NCBI RefSeq assembly: GCF_019457905.1
Contig: NZ_JAHZSV010000013.1
Location: forward strand, 62,001 to 126,000
Direction of reading: 5' to 3'
Source: Flagellimonas abyssi
Lineage (GTDB): Bacteria; Bacteroidota; Bacteroidia; Flavobacteriales; Flavobacteriaceae
Length of the DNA stretch: 64,000 nucleotides
The notes under the pieces are model-generated. The model searched no databases, had not been told where the DNA came from, and worked only from the letters and a program-made list of their open reading frames with translations. Below are positions 26,033 through 35,241 of this stretch, in pieces. Numbering within the stretch: the first letter of the stretch is position 1; the number at the start of each line of letters is the position of its first letter. Both the position numbers and the translations under genes were made by a program.

Positions 26033-27073
26033 ATGTACAAAATCCTTATTCGTCCGGTACTTTTTTTGTTTGACCCAGAAGCCGTGCACCACTTTACTTT
26101 TAGGGCTATAAAGTTTTTTTCAAGATTGGGTTTGGGCAGTATTTTTCGAAAGATTTTTGTTGTTGATGACCCGAGATTGAAACGGGAAGTATTTGGAGTG
26201 AGATTTAAGAATCCAGTTGGTTTGGCCGCTGGTTTTGATAAAGATGCCAAATTGTACAACGAGTTTTCGGATTTTGGGTTTGGATTTGTGGAAATCGGAA
26301 CTGTAACTCCGAAACCACAGCCGGGGAACCCTAAAAAAAGATTATTCAGATTAAAGGATGATAAGGCCATTATAAATAGAATGGGGTTCAACAACAAAGG
26401 GGTTTTTGAGGCTGTTGAGCAGTTGAAGAAAGGGCACCGTGTAATTGTTGGAGGTAATATTGGAAAGAACAAAGTAACAGCTAACGAGGACGCATTGAAG
26501 GATTATCTCATCTGTTTTGAAGCTTTGTTTGATCATGTGGACTATTTTGTGGTAAATGTGAGTTCACCCAATACGCCAGGCCTAAGAGAGTTACAGGATA
26601 GGGAGCCGTTGACCAATTTGCTCAAAAAGCTAAAAAGTCAGAATAAAAAACTGGCCAAGAGCACGTCCAAGAAAGAGAAACCGATATTATTGAAGATTGC
26701 CCCTGATTTAACGGACGACCAACTGTTGGACATCATCGAAATTGTTGCCGACACAAAAATTGATGGTGTAATTGCCACAAACACTACTATTGCGCGAAAC
26801 GATTTAAAATCACATCTTACCTTATCTGAAGAAACTGGAGGATTAAGCGGTAAACCCTTAACTAATAGGAGTACAGAGGTAATCCGATTTTTGGCCGATA
26901 ACAGTAGAAAAGCATTTCCGATTATTGGGGTGGGAGGTATTCATTCAGAAGCCGATGCATTGGAAAAATTGGAGGCAGGCGCGGATTTGGTTCAACTTTA
27001 TACCGGTTTTATTTACGAGGGCCCTGCACTTATCAAAAAAATCAACAAAGCCATTTTGGAGAAAATGGGTTAA
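26033..27073 (+). CDS. pyrD: Quinone-dependent dihydroorotate dehydrogenase (class 2)
   Basis: A 346-aa enzyme of pyrimidine synthesis. The N-terminal membrane-associating helix ([12 protein letters not shown]) marks class 2. FMN-binding and catalytic blocks include [60 protein letters not shown] (catalytic Ser region), ATNTTI and [27 protein letters not shown]. It should reduce the quinone pool at the inner membrane. The LysE-type transporter gene follows after six bases. Confidence 0.95.
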   Translation: MYKILIRPVLFLFDPEAVHHFTFRAIKFFSRLGLGSIFRKIFVVDDPRLKREVFGVRFKNPVGLAAGFDKDAKLYNEFSDFGFGFVEIGTVTPKPQPGNPKKRLFRLKDDKAIINRMGFNNKGVFEAVEQLKKGHRVIVGGNIGKNKVTANEDALKDYLICFEALFDHVDYFVVNVSSPNTPGLRELQDREPLTNLLKKLKSQNKKLAKSTSKKEKPILLKIAPDLTDDQLLDIIEIVADTKIDGVIATNTTIARNDLKSHLTLSEETGGLSGKPLTNRSTEVIRFLADNSRKAFPIIGVGGIHSEADALEKLEAGADLVQLYTGFIYEGPALIKKINKAILEKMG

Positions 27074-27079
27074 GAAAAT

Positions 27080-27736
27080 ATGTACGGTTTGCTACTATTT
27101 CTGGAAACCATCAATACCCCTATATTGATTGGCTTTTTAGTCTCATCTTTGGTACTCGCCATTTCGCCGGGACCTGATAATATTTTTGTACTTACCCAAA
27201 GTATCAGTAACGGCACAAAATCTGGTTTGGCCACTGTTTTTGGATTGGTTTCGGGCTGTTTGGTGCATACCACACTGTTGGCTTTTGGGGTGTCCGAAAT
27301 CATTAAACAAAGCGATACCTTGTTTTTTGTCATCAAATTGTTTGGTGCCATATATTTATTGTATTTGGCCTATCAAGTTTATCGTAGCGATGCTTCAATT
27401 CTTTTGGATAACAAAAACAAAACTGTTAAATCACCCCGAAAACTTTTTTGGACTGGGTTCACCATGAATGTGCTCAACCCCAAGGTCACTATCTTTTTTT
27501 TGGCATTTTTTCCTGGTTTTTTGTTCAGTGACAGTCTCAGTACCGTTGTTCAATTTTATATTTTGGGATTGCTTTTTATGCTTTCTGCCCTTATTGTTTT
27601 CGGTACAATTGCAGTTTTGGCGGGTAAAATCACCAAGTATCTTTCGCGTCATCAAAAAACAGGATTCTATTTAAAATGGGTGCAGATAGTTGTTTTTGTG
27701 GGGATTGCTCTTTATCTATTTCTGTCGGAGAAATAA
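27080..27736 (+). CDS. LysE/RhtB family translocator
   Basis: A 218-aa inner-membrane protein with about six membrane segments and the family signature ISPGPDNIFVLTQSISNGTKSGLATVFGLVSG near the N-terminus, then FWTGFTMNVLNPKVTIFFLAFFPGF. The family exports amino acids and related metabolites. The substrate is unknown. It is six bases after pyrD and is followed at once by the HMG-CoA lyase gene, so the three may be cotranscribed. Confidence 0.9.
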   Translation: MYGLLLFLETINTPILIGFLVSSLVLAISPGPDNIFVLTQSISNGTKSGLATVFGLVSGCLVHTTLLAFGVSEIIKQSDTLFFVIKLFGAIYLLYLAYQVYRSDASILLDNKNKTVKSPRKLFWTGFTMNVLNPKVTIFFLAFFPGFLFSDSLSTVVQFYILGLLFMLSALIVFGTIAVLAGKITKYLSRHQKTGFYLKWVQIVVFVGIALYLFLSEK

Positions 27737-27757
27737 GTGCTATTTTTACGGGAGACT

Positions 27758-28621
27758 ATGCAAAAAGTTAAACTCATAGAATGTCCAAGGGATGCCATGC
27801 AGGGTATCAAAACCTTTATCCCCACGGATGAAAAGGTAAAGTATATCCAATCCTTGTTGGGTTGCGGTTTTGATACGATTGACTTTGGAAGTTTTGTATC
27901 CCCCAAGGCTATACCGCAGATGCAGGATACAGCAGAGGTTTTGGCAAAGTTGGATTTGTCACGCACTCGAAGTAAACTTTTGGCTATAGTGGCAAATGTA
28001 CGAGGCGCTCAAGATGCATGCGAACACAAAGCAATCGATTATCTAGGTTTTCCTTTTTCCATTTCCGAAAACTTTCAGATGCGGAATACCCACAAGACCA
28101 TCGATCAATCGGTGGAAACGTTAAAGGGAATCTTGGAACTGGCAGATGCAAACAATAAAGAAGTGGTCACCTATATTTCCATGGGGTTTGGGAATCCCTA
28201 CGGAGATCCTTGGAACGTGGAGATAGTGGGGGAGTGGACCGAAAAACTGGCCGAAATGGGAACCAGAATACTATCATTGTCGGATACCATTGGCAGTTCT
28301 ACATCCGAGGTCATAGATTATTTGTTTTCCAACTTAATCCCCAAATATCCAGATATTGAATTCGGGGCCCATTTGCACACAACGCCCACAAAATGGCACG
28401 AAAAGGTGGATGCGGCCTATAAAGCCGGTTGCCGCCGTTTTGATGGAGCTGTGCAAGGTTTTGGCGGTTGCCCAATGGCCAAGGACGAATTGACGGGCAA
28501 TATGCCCACCGAAAAAATGCTCTCCTATTTTACCACGGAAAAAGCCGATTCAGGTGTCAACTGGATGGTTTTTGAAGCTGCCTACAATAAGGCTACGGAA
28601 TTGTTCTCTGTGTACCATTAA
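27758..28621 (+). CDS. Hydroxymethylglutaryl-CoA lyase
   Basis: A 287-aa enzyme of the HMGL/DRE-TIM family that splits HMG-CoA into acetyl-CoA and acetoacetate, as in leucine degradation. Visible motifs are VKLIECPRDAMQGI (the usual ECPRDGLQ region), FGSFVSPKAIPQMQDT, LSLSDTIGSST, FGAHLHTTPTKWHEKVDAAYKAGCRRFDGAVQGFGGCPMA, with the catalytic cysteine in GGCPMA. The ATG at 27758 is chosen over an upstream GTG at 27737 because MQKVKLIECPRD is the usual start. The rest of the leucine pathway is not in this window. Confidence 0.92.
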   Translation: MQKVKLIECPRDAMQGIKTFIPTDEKVKYIQSLLGCGFDTIDFGSFVSPKAIPQMQDTAEVLAKLDLSRTRSKLLAIVANVRGAQDACEHKAIDYLGFPFSISENFQMRNTHKTIDQSVETLKGILELADANNKEVVTYISMGFGNPYGDPWNVEIVGEWTEKLAEMGTRILSLSDTIGSSTSEVIDYLFSNLIPKYPDIEFGAHLHTTPTKWHEKVDAAYKAGCRRFDGAVQGFGGCPMAKDELTGNMPTEKMLSYFTTEKADSGVNWMVFEAAYNKATELFSVYH

Positions 28622-28655
28622 ACCTTTTCAGAATAGATAAAATCACTCTTCATTT

Positions 28656-28674
28656 ATTTAGATTGAGTCTAAAT
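28656..28674. promoter_or_regulatory. Operator-like palindrome ATTTAGA-N5-TCTAAAT
   Basis: A perfect 7-bp inverted repeat around a 5-nt centre, ending 3 bp before the -7 box at 28678. A near-identical site lies upstream of the convergent gene at 29595-29613. The position fits repressor binding over the promoter. Confidence 0.6.
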
Positions 28675-28677
28675 TGA

Positions 28678-28685
28678 TATATTTG
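28678..28685 (+). promoter_or_regulatory. -7 box of the 172-aa membrane protein gene
   Basis: TATATTTG matches TAnnTTTG and lies 22 bp before the ATG, just after the palindrome. Confidence 0.62.
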
Positions 28686-28707
28686 ATGCTTCCAACGATT
28701 CACCTTT

Positions 28708-29226
28708 ATGAAGTACAACGGACTATTGCCCAATTTACCCAAAGAACTGCGTGTTTTTATTGCAACTTTCGTGATTGTTCTCTCAGTGGGATATTTCACA
28801 GGATTGCTTTTTATCCAAGAAACCGAGTCGACAACCCCAGTTGGGATTGAAGAAAATTACTTGGGCAATGAAGAGGATGAAGATGCCGAGGTGATGAAAT
28901 TTAAAAAAGGAAATCGGGAAATGTTGACGGTCGTTCACACACACGTGCTATCCATGTCCCTTATATTTTTTCTATTGGGTATATTGGTTTGGCTTACAAA
29001 GGCAACAAAGAAACTAAAGCTATTTTTGACCCTAGAACCATTTCTTTCCATTGTTCTAACCTTCGGTGGTATCTATGTGATGTGGTCCGGAGTCAGCTGG
29101 TTTAGGTACATCGTTGTTTTTTCCGGAATTTTGATGACCGTTACCTATACGGGCTCGGCAATTTTGGTGCTTTGGCAATGTTTATTCCCGAACAAATTCA
29201 AAATATCAGGTATCAGTTCTCGATGA
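28708..29226 (+). CDS. Uncharacterised four-helix membrane protein, 172 aa
   Basis: I do not recognise the family with confidence. Hydrophobic segments lie at roughly residues 17-37, 75-97, 104-124 and 131-155. A loop rich in acidic residues (EENYLGNEEDEDAEV) lies between the first and second. The second helix begins with LTVVHTHVLSMSLIFF, whose two histidines could bind metal or heme. The promoter carries an ATTTAGA-N5-TCTAAAT palindrome, suggesting a regulated gene. Its 3' end overlaps the convergent DUF6686-like gene by 14 bp. Confidence 0.75.
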   Translation: MKYNGLLPNLPKELRVFIATFVIVLSVGYFTGLLFIQETESTTPVGIEENYLGNEEDEDAEVMKFKKGNREMLTVVHTHVLSMSLIFFLLGILVWLTKATKKLKLFLTLEPFLSIVLTFGGIYVMWSGVSWFRYIVVFSGILMTVTYTGSAILVLWQCLFPNKFKISGISSR

Positions 29227-29563
29227 ATTGATAGTCGATTTCATCATGACTTAATAACTCTACCCCTTGCTTTTCAAAGCACAATAAGCTTAATAGTTCG
29301 CTGACCTCTTCCTTGTTTACCAAGATGATGAAGTGCTTTTTGCCCACGGAGATTGGAATTTTACGTTGATGGCTCCAGTTTTTCAAGTGTTTTTCCCAAT
29401 AGGGAATATCCAGTTGCTCAATGTGTTCCCTTAAAGCGTCGAGCTCCCATTCATACAACTCAAAACAGAGGTTGTTGTATAATAATTGAAATAATTTGGT
29501 GTGGTCACAGAAAGTCAATACACCATTTTTCGACCGGTTCATTACATTCAAAAATCTGCACAT
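29213..29563 (-). CDS. DUF6686-like protein, 116 aa
   Basis: A small soluble protein starting MCRFLNVMNRSKNGVLTFCD. Three cysteines in the first 35 residues (MCRF, TFCDH and NLCFEL) and the pattern KLFQLLYNNLCFELYEWEL resemble DUF6686, a Bacteroidota family of unknown function. An upstream in-frame start at 29623 is rejected because the sequence there would place the -7-like box TACCTTTA (29581-29588) and the palindrome 29595-29613 inside the gene. The gene converges with the 172-aa membrane protein gene and both carry similar palindromes. Confidence 0.7.
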   Translation of the reverse strand: MCRFLNVMNRSKNGVLTFCDHTKLFQLLYNNLCFELYEWELDALREHIEQLDIPYWEKHLKNWSHQRKIPISVGKKHFIILVNKEEVSELLSLLCFEKQGVELLSHDEIDYQFIEN

Positions 29564-29580
29564 AAAAAAGGTTTGAACCC

Positions 29581-29588
29581 TAAAGGTA
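29581..29588 (-). promoter_or_regulatory. Probable -7 box of the DUF6686-like gene
   Basis: Reads TACCTTTA on the minus strand, matching five of the six fixed bases of TAnnTTTG. It lies 18 bp before the ATG at 29563. Confidence 0.4.
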
Positions 29589-29594
29589 ACAATT

Positions 29595-29613
29595 ATATAG
29601 AATGATTCTAAAT
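29595..29613. promoter_or_regulatory. Second operator-like palindrome ATTTAGA-N5-TCTATAT
   Basis: Read on the minus strand, its arms match the site at 28656-28674 in 13 of 14 bases with the same 5-nt spacing. It lies 6 bp upstream of the probable -7 box of the DUF6686-like gene. Confidence 0.58.
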
Positions 29614-29684
29614 AATTGAACAAATTTCTGGGAGTCGGAAAAAATGTAATCCAGGCACAGCGAGGTAATCCAATAAATTAGTGG

Positions 29685-29692
29685 TATATTTG
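29685..29692 (+). promoter_or_regulatory. -7 box of guaB
   Basis: TATATTTG matches TAnnTTTG and lies 23 bp before the ATG. Confidence 0.65.
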
Positions 29693-29715
29693 CACGCAAT
29701 TAATCCGTAATTGCA

Positions 29716-31188
29716 ATGGAAGCTCACCAGAACAAAATTGTTGGAGAAGGACTTACGTACGACGACGTTCTTCTTGTGCCGGCATACTCCGAAGTACTTC
29801 CCCGAGAAGTAAATATTCAATCAAAATTTACAAAGAACATCACCATAAATGTGCCCATTGTTTCCGCAGCGATGGATACAGTGACCGAATCCCGTATGGC
29901 CATAGCCATGGCAAGGGAAGGCGGTATTGGTGTGCTTCACAAAAACATGACCATTGAGCAACAGGCACTTAAGGTCAGAAAAGTAAAGCGGGCAGAGAGT
30001 GGAATGATCATGGATCCTGTCACTCTGCCATTGGAATCCGTGGTGCGCGATGCCAAAGCAAGCATGAGAGAGCATAGTATCGGTGGAATTCCCATTGTGG
30101 ACAGCAACAAAAAGCTGATTGGTATTGTGACCAATCGCGATCTTCGTTTTGAGAAAAATGACGATAGGCCCATTGCGGATGTAATGACGTCCGAAAATTT
30201 GGTGACTGTCGCCGAGGGTACTTCACTTCAACAGGCAGAAGTGATCCTGCAAGAGAACAAAATTGAAAAGCTTCCAGTAATAAACGACAATGACGAGCTT
30301 ATAGGCCTCATTACCTTTAGGGATATTACAAAACTTACCCAAAAACCCATAGCCAATAAGGACCAGTACGGACGATTGCGCGTAGCTGCTGCCATCGGCG
30401 TTACTGCAGATGCCGTAGACCGCGCAGGAGCATTGGTGAAATCGGGTGTGGATGCCATCATTATAGATACTGCTCACGGACACACCAAAGGTGTTGTCAG
30501 TATCTTAAAAGAGGTCAAGAAATCCTTTCCGGAATTGGAAGTTGTGGTAGGTAACATTGCCACGGCCGAGGCTGCCAAATATTTGGTGGAAGCTGGTGCT
30601 GATGCCGTAAAAGTAGGTATTGGACCTGGTTCTATTTGTACCACTCGAGTGGTTGCCGGTGTGGGTTTTCCACAGTTCTCAGCAGTTTTGGAGGTTTCTG
30701 CGGCATTAAAAGGTACGGGAGTCCCTGTTATTGCAGATGGGGGAATCCGGTACACTGGTGATATTCCAAAAGCCTTGGCCGCTGGAGCCGATACCGTAAT
30801 GTTAGGGTCATTATTGGCCGGGACCAAGGAGTCACCTGGAGAGACCATTATTTATGAAGGTCGTAAGTTCAAATCCTACCGTGGAATGGGTTCTGTTGAG
30901 GCTATGAAGCAAGGTAGTAAGGACCGTTATTTCCAAGATGTTGAGGACGATATCAAAAAATTGGTTCCCGAAGGTATTGTTGGGCGTGTGCCTTACAAAG
31001 GCGAGTTGGTGGAAAGTATGCATCAATTTATTGGAGGACTACGTGCCGGTATGGGCTATTGTGGAGCCAAGGATATTGAGACCTTAAAAAACAATGCGCA
31101 ATTTGTGAAGATAACATCCAGCGGAATTCACGAGAGCCATCCGCATAATGTTACGATTACGAAAGAAAGTCCGAACTATAGCAGATAA
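29716..31188 (+). CDS. guaB: Inosine-5'-monophosphate dehydrogenase
   Basis: A 490-aa IMP dehydrogenase, which oxidises IMP to XMP in guanine nucleotide synthesis. The N-terminal [17 protein letters not shown] is typical. A CBS pair (about residues 95-205) contains [25 protein letters not shown]. The catalytic cysteine loop is [11 protein letters not shown], and the flap region contains [10 protein letters not shown]. All expected parts and a normal length are present. It has its own promoter and no adjacent guaA. Confidence 0.96.
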   Translation: MEAHQNKIVGEGLTYDDVLLVPAYSEVLPREVNIQSKFTKNITINVPIVSAAMDTVTESRMAIAMAREGGIGVLHKNMTIEQQALKVRKVKRAESGMIMDPVTLPLESVVRDAKASMREHSIGGIPIVDSNKKLIGIVTNRDLRFEKNDDRPIADVMTSENLVTVAEGTSLQQAEVILQENKIEKLPVINDNDELIGLITFRDITKLTQKPIANKDQYGRLRVAAAIGVTADAVDRAGALVKSGVDAIIIDTAHGHTKGVVSILKEVKKSFPELEVVVGNIATAEAAKYLVEAGADAVKVGIGPGSICTTRVVAGVGFPQFSAVLEVSAALKGTGVPVIADGGIRYTGDIPKALAAGADTVMLGSLLAGTKESPGETIIYEGRKFKSYRGMGSVEAMKQGSKDRYFQDVEDDIKKLVPEGIVGRVPYKGELVESMHQFIGGLRAGMGYCGAKDIETLKNNAQFVKITSSGIHESHPHNVTITKESPNYSR

Positions 31189-31205
31189 GAAATAAGGCCA
31201 AAGTG

Positions 31206-31228
31206 GCTGGGGAATTTTATTTCCCAGC
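31206..31228. terminator. Hairpin between guaB and the convergent thioredoxin gene
   Basis: The stem GCTGGGGAA with TTTCCCAGC has one G-T wobble and a 5-nt loop, and it overlaps the last codons of the minus-strand gene. There is no clear T run, so termination is only probable. Confidence 0.45.
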
Positions 31229-31732
31229 ATAGCTTTGCCAGTCCTTGTCCTTGTAGATGTTCTCGCCAAAATATTTGGCAATCTGCATAAAGGGTTCCAC
31301 TTGTTGATAACCAGGAACGGGAGACAGCATATTTAGAGATTCATCCAAGAAAACAACGGTCGGATAGCTCATTTTTCCTTGCAAAAGTGCCGCTGCCAGC
31401 TCGTGGTAGCCTCTTCTTCCCGAGGGGACGTACTTAAAAGTCTTGCCTTGATATACAATTGGTTCTTTACCTTCAGCGTCCATTTTTACCATATAGAAGT
31501 TGTCCTGCATGTATTTGGATACTTCGGGGTTTTGAAAAGTGTTTTGATCCATTTTTTTGCACCATCCGCACCAGTCCGTATAAACATCCACAAATATTTT
31601 TTTGGGTTTGGCATCCGTTTTGGAAAGTTCAACAGCTTCCTCCCAGGAAATCCAATTAATATCTTGGGCTTGTACATTTAAGCCCGAGAATACTAGAAAA
31701 AGTAAGCAGATTTGGGTAAAAATTGAGCGCAT
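31217..31732 (-). CDS. Periplasmic thioredoxin-family protein
   Basis: A 171-aa protein with a signal peptide (MRSIFTQICLLFLVFSGLNV then QAQ) and a thioredoxin fold. The active-site CGWC lies at residues 55-58 within VYTDWCGWCKKMDQNTF. The block SYPTVVFLDE supplies the cis-proline loop. It probably reduces disulfides or supports cytochrome or protein maturation outside the inner membrane. The gene is monocistronic, with a -7 box at 31772. Confidence 0.9.
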   Translation of the reverse strand: MRSIFTQICLLFLVFSGLNVQAQDINWISWEEAVELSKTDAKPKKIFVDVYTDWCGWCKKMDQNTFQNPEVSKYMQDNFYMVKMDAEGKEPIVYQGKTFKYVPSGRRGYHELAAALLQGKMSYPTVVFLDESLNMLSPVPGYQQVEPFMQIAKYFGENIYKDKDWQSYAGK

Positions 31733-31771
31733 AGTCTTGGTTTTTTTGACGTAATCGTCATCATATCAATA

Positions 31772-31779
31772 CAAAGCTA
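31772..31779 (-). promoter_or_regulatory. -7 box of the periplasmic thioredoxin gene
   Basis: Reads TAGCTTTG on the minus strand, matching TAnnTTTG, 40 bp before the start codon. Confidence 0.58.
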
Positions 31780-31834
31780 ACGAAAATTGTGCCAAAAAAG
31801 TATTGCCTTTAACAGTCTAATAATGCTTTGTGGG

Positions 31835-33073
31835 TTATTTTACAGTTTGCTTTTTTGATGGTTCAAAAAGCTCCTTCACATCAACTTGATTGTTCAAGAT
31901 GTCATCAAAAGTCTCCCTTTTTCTAATTAAATGCGCTTTTCCTTGATACCACAGTACCTCTGCAGGCCTATATCTGGAGTTGTAATTGCTGGCCATGGTG
32001 AAGCAATAGGCACCTGCATTTTTAAAGCAAAGGATATCCCCTTCGGATATTTCATTGATTCTTCGATTGCTTCCAAAGGTATCCGTTTCACAAATGTACC
32101 CCACTACGGAGTAATAACGCTCCCTGCCTTTTGGATTGGAGATATTTACAATTTGATGAGTAGACCCGTACAACATGGGGCGAATCAAATGGTTGAAACC
32201 TGAATCGATACTGGCAAAAACGGTAGAGGTGGTTTGTTTTACCACGTTTACTTTGGCCAAAAAGAAGCCAGCTTCACTAACCAAGAATTTCCCCGGTTCG
32301 AAAGCAAGGGTAAGTTCTCTGCCGTATTCTTTGCAGAACTCATTGAATCTTTTGGTCAATTTTTTGCCCAACTCATCCACATTGGTCTGTATATCACCTT
32401 CTTTATATGGAACTTTAAAACCGCTGCCAAAGTCGATAAACTCTAAGTCCTTGAAGTTTTTTGCAGTTTCAAAAAGAATTTCTGAAGCGTAGAGGAATAC
32501 ATCAATATCCAAAATATCACTACCTGTGTGCATGTGGATACCGTTGATATTCATGTTGGTCAACTCCACAATACGCAATAAGTGTGGAATCTGATGTACG
32601 CTGATTCCAAATTTGGAATCGATATGTCCCACGGAGATGTTGGAATTTCCTCCCGCCATCACATGAGGGTTGATACGGATACAAACGGGAATGTCAGGAT
32701 GCTTACTTCCAAACTGTTCCAAAATAGAAAGGTTGTCAATATTCACTTGAACCCCAAGCGCTGCGGCTTCCTCAATCTCTTCCAAAGAAACCCCGTTAGG
32801 GGTGAAAATGATAGATTCCGGCTTAAAACCGGCCAAAAGCCCCAATTTTACTTCTTGTATGGATACCGTATCCAGACCACTTCCAAGGCTGTTCAACAAT
32901 CGTAGGATGCTAACATTCGACAAAGCCTTGGCCGCATAGTTCAGCTTTAGATTGGGTACGCCCTTAAAAGCATTGGTGAGCTTTTTGTATTGTGATGTGA
33001 TCTTATCGGCATCATAAACATATAGCGGTGCGCCAAATTGCTCGGTTAGCTGAAGTAAGTCCTTAGAATTCAT
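31835..33073 (-). CDS. lysA: Diaminopimelate decarboxylase
   Basis: A 412-aa PLP enzyme of fold type III that converts meso-diaminopimelate to lysine. The PLP lysine lies in LNYAAKALSNVSIL. Other landmarks are FTPNGVSLEEIEEA, GIHMHTGSDI, FIDFGSGFKVPY, AFEPGKFLVSEAG and the C-terminal GAYCFTMASNYNSRYRPAE. The ATG at 33073 is preferred over one at 33118 because the -7 box at 33092 puts the transcript start between them. dapD of the same pathway is 17 kb away. Confidence 0.94.
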   Translation of the reverse strand: MNSKDLLQLTEQFGAPLYVYDADKITSQYKKLTNAFKGVPNLKLNYAAKALSNVSILRLLNSLGSGLDTVSIQEVKLGLLAGFKPESIIFTPNGVSLEEIEEAAALGVQVNIDNLSILEQFGSKHPDIPVCIRINPHVMAGGNSNISVGHIDSKFGISVHQIPHLLRIVELTNMNINGIHMHTGSDILDIDVFLYASEILFETAKNFKDLEFIDFGSGFKVPYKEGDIQTNVDELGKKLTKRFNEFCKEYGRELTLAFEPGKFLVSEAGFFLAKVNVVKQTTSTVFASIDSGFNHLIRPMLYGSTHQIVNISNPKGRERYYSVVGYICETDTFGSNRRINEISEGDILCFKNAGAYCFTMASNYNSRYRPAEVLWYQGKAHLIRKRETFDDILNNQVDVKELFEPSKKQTVK

Positions 33074-33091
33074 ATTGTACGGTATTTTGAG

Positions 33092-33099
33092 CAAAACTA
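33092..33099 (-). promoter_or_regulatory. Promoter of lysA
   Basis: Reads TAGTTTTG on the minus strand, with a TTG 20 nt further upstream (33120-33122). It fixes the lysA start at 33073. Confidence 0.62.
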
Positions 33100-33234
33100 T
33101 ATTTTGTTGTTTATACACGCAAGAAATAAAACATTTTTATCAAAATATAACAAGTTGTTTGATTTAAAACAACTATAGGTTTTATGGAGTTGCGGGTTTA
33201 GGTTTTCATCTGTATTTTTAGGCAAATCGCAATA

Positions 33235-33873
33235 ATGAAACTACCCTTATTCCCATTACAGTCGGTATTTTATCCGGGAGAAACGGTGCCGCTACATATT
33301 TTTGAAGACCGTTACAAACAATTGATAAACGATTGTAGAAGAGAGGCCATGACCTTTGGTGTTCCGGTTTATATCAACAATTCTATTTCCTATGGCACCG
33401 AGGTGCAATTGGTAGAAGTCGTGAACACATATGATACCGGTGAGATGGATGTCGTTTGCGTGGCGCGTCAAGTTTTTAAGGTACTGAGCTTTGAAAAGCA
33501 GATGGAAGGTAAGCTTTATGGTGGCGGTGAGGTCGAGTTTTTGGATGTCGAGAACGATGCCGACGAAAACTTAAGGGATGAGGTGCTTCAAAAAGTGGAG
33601 GAACTATACGATATTATGGATGTGCCATTTGCAAAAACATCGCCAAAACAATTCAACAGTTATTCGTTGGCCCACAAAATGGGTCTCTCCTTTGAGCAAG
33701 AATATGAATTATTACTGATGACCAAAGAAACGGACCGCTTGAATTTTATCAAGGCCCATTTAGAAACAACGACCCATGTTCTCAATAAGGTGAATCGAAC
33801 CAAAGAGGTGATTGAAATGAACGGGCATTTCAAAAATTTTGATCCTTTGGACTTTCAAGATTTTAAGTTGTAG
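33235..33873 (+). CDS. Stand-alone LON substrate-binding-domain protein
   Basis: A 212-aa protein consisting of a LON N-terminal domain with no AAA or protease part. It begins MKLPLFPLQSVFYPGETVPLHIFEDRYKQLI, the classic LON-N signature, and ends in a helical region (HLETTTHVLNKVNRTKEVIEM). Such proteins may bind unfolded proteins or act as adaptors. Function is not known. It lies between lysA (divergent) and sucC (same strand, own promoter). Confidence 0.88.
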   Translation: MKLPLFPLQSVFYPGETVPLHIFEDRYKQLINDCRREAMTFGVPVYINNSISYGTEVQLVEVVNTYDTGEMDVVCVARQVFKVLSFEKQMEGKLYGGGEVEFLDVENDADENLRDEVLQKVEELYDIMDVPFAKTSPKQFNSYSLAHKMGLSFEQEYELLLMTKETDRLNFIKAHLETTTHVLNKVNRTKEVIEMNGHFKNFDPLDFQDFKL

Positions 33874-33958
33874 TGATTCCATGGAACAAAAGATGCAATT
33901 TATAGGTGCTTATCTTTAATTAATCATTTAACATCTTCAATTTGTCAGCGGTGTTTTC

Positions 33959-33966
33959 TATTTTTG
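33959..33966 (+). promoter_or_regulatory. -7 box of sucC
   Basis: TATTTTTG matches TAnnTTTG, 26 bp before the ATG. Confidence 0.6.
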
Positions 33967-33991
33967 TCTTCAAACAAAAGTAAATTCACAG

Positions 33992-35185
33992 ATGAATCTT
34001 CACGAATATCAAGGAAAAGAGATTTTAGCGAGTTTTGGAGTTAGAATCCAGAGAGGGATAGTTGCCCACAACGCCAAGGAAGCGGTAGATGCCGCAAAAC
34101 AACTTACTGAAGAAACCGGAACCGGATGGCACGTAATCAAAGCGCAAGTACATGCTGGTGGCCGAGGTAAGGGTGGTGGTGTAAAACTAGCCAAAAACTT
34201 GAAGGAAGTAGAAGAGTTGGCAGGTAACATTATAGGAATGAACTTGGTTACCCCACAAACGTCTGCCGAAGGTAAAAAAGTACACCAAGTTTTGGTGGCC
34301 GAGGATGTTTACTATCCTGGTGACAGCGAAACCAGCGAATTTTATATGTCCGTTCTTCTAAATAGAGGTACGGGAAGAAACATGATCATGTATTCTACCG
34401 AAGGAGGTATGGATATTGAAGAAGTGGCCGAAAAAACACCACATTTGATTTTTACTGAAGAGGTGGACCCGGGATTGGGCCTATTGCCTTTCCAAGCAAG
34501 AAGAATCGCTTTCAATCTTGGACTTTCCGGAACTGCATTCAAAGAAATGGTAAAATTTGTGATGTCTTTGTACAAGGCGTATGTTGAGAGTGATTCCAGT
34601 CTTTTTGAGATCAACCCGGTTTTGAAGACTTCCGATGATAAAATTATGGCAGTTGATGCCAAGGTGACCATAGACGATAACGCACTTTACAGAAGAAAGA
34701 CTTATGCAGAAATGCGTGACCTTCGGGAAGAAAACCCAATCGAGGTTGAAGCTCGTGAAGTTGGTCTTAACTATGTTGATTTGGATGGTAATGTAGGTTG
34801 TATGGTAAACGGTGCCGGATTGGCAATGGCCACTATGGACTTAATAAAAATGGCCGGTGGTGAACCTGCCAACTTCTTGGATGTTGGAGGTACCGCGGAT
34901 GCCAAAAGGGTAGAGGAAGCCTTCCGTATTATTCTTAAGGATACGAACGTAAAAGCAATATTGATCAATATCTTCGGAGGAATCGTTCGTTGTGATCGTG
35001 TTGCCCAAGGTGTTGTGGATGCCTATAAAAATATGGGAGATGCCATCCAAGTGCCAATTATTGTAAGATTGCAAGGAACCAATGCCGAGTTGGCGAAGGA
35101 AATTATCGATAACTCTGGCTTGGCGGTACATTCAGCTGTACAATTTAAAGAAGCTGCAGATAAGGTAGAGGAAGTGTTGAGCTAG
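33992..35185 (+). CDS. sucC: Succinate--CoA ligase, ADP/GDP-forming, beta subunit
   Basis: A 397-aa TCA-cycle subunit. The ATP-grasp domain begins MNLHEYQGKEILASFGV and contains VHAGGRGKGGGVKLAKN. The C-terminal CoA-ligase domain contains NVGCMVNGAGLAMATMD, ANFLDVGGTADA, ILINIFGGIVRCD and PIIVRLQGTNAE. The alpha subunit gene sucD is not adjacent, and a 14-bp terminator closes the unit. Separation of sucC and sucD is usual in Flavobacteriia. Confidence 0.96.
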   Translation: MNLHEYQGKEILASFGVRIQRGIVAHNAKEAVDAAKQLTEETGTGWHVIKAQVHAGGRGKGGGVKLAKNLKEVEELAGNIIGMNLVTPQTSAEGKKVHQVLVAEDVYYPGDSETSEFYMSVLLNRGTGRNMIMYSTEGGMDIEEVAEKTPHLIFTEEVDPGLGLLPFQARRIAFNLGLSGTAFKEMVKFVMSLYKAYVESDSSLFEINPVLKTSDDKIMAVDAKVTIDDNALYRRKTYAEMRDLREENPIEVEAREVGLNYVDLDGNVGCMVNGAGLAMATMDLIKMAGGEPANFLDVGGTADAKRVEEAFRIILKDTNVKAILINIFGGIVRCDRVAQGVVDAYKNMGDAIQVPIIVRLQGTNAELAKEIIDNSGLAVHSAVQFKEAADKVEEVLS

Positions 35186-35205
35186 TTCTACCACTTTAAA
35201 AATGG

Positions 35206-35241
35206 AAAAGGGCAACGTTTTATTAACGTTGCCCTTTTTTT
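35206..35241 (+). terminator. Terminator after sucC
   Basis: A perfect 14-bp stem, AAAAGGGCAACGTT with AACGTTGCCCTTTT, has a 5-nt loop and a T run. Confidence 0.93.
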
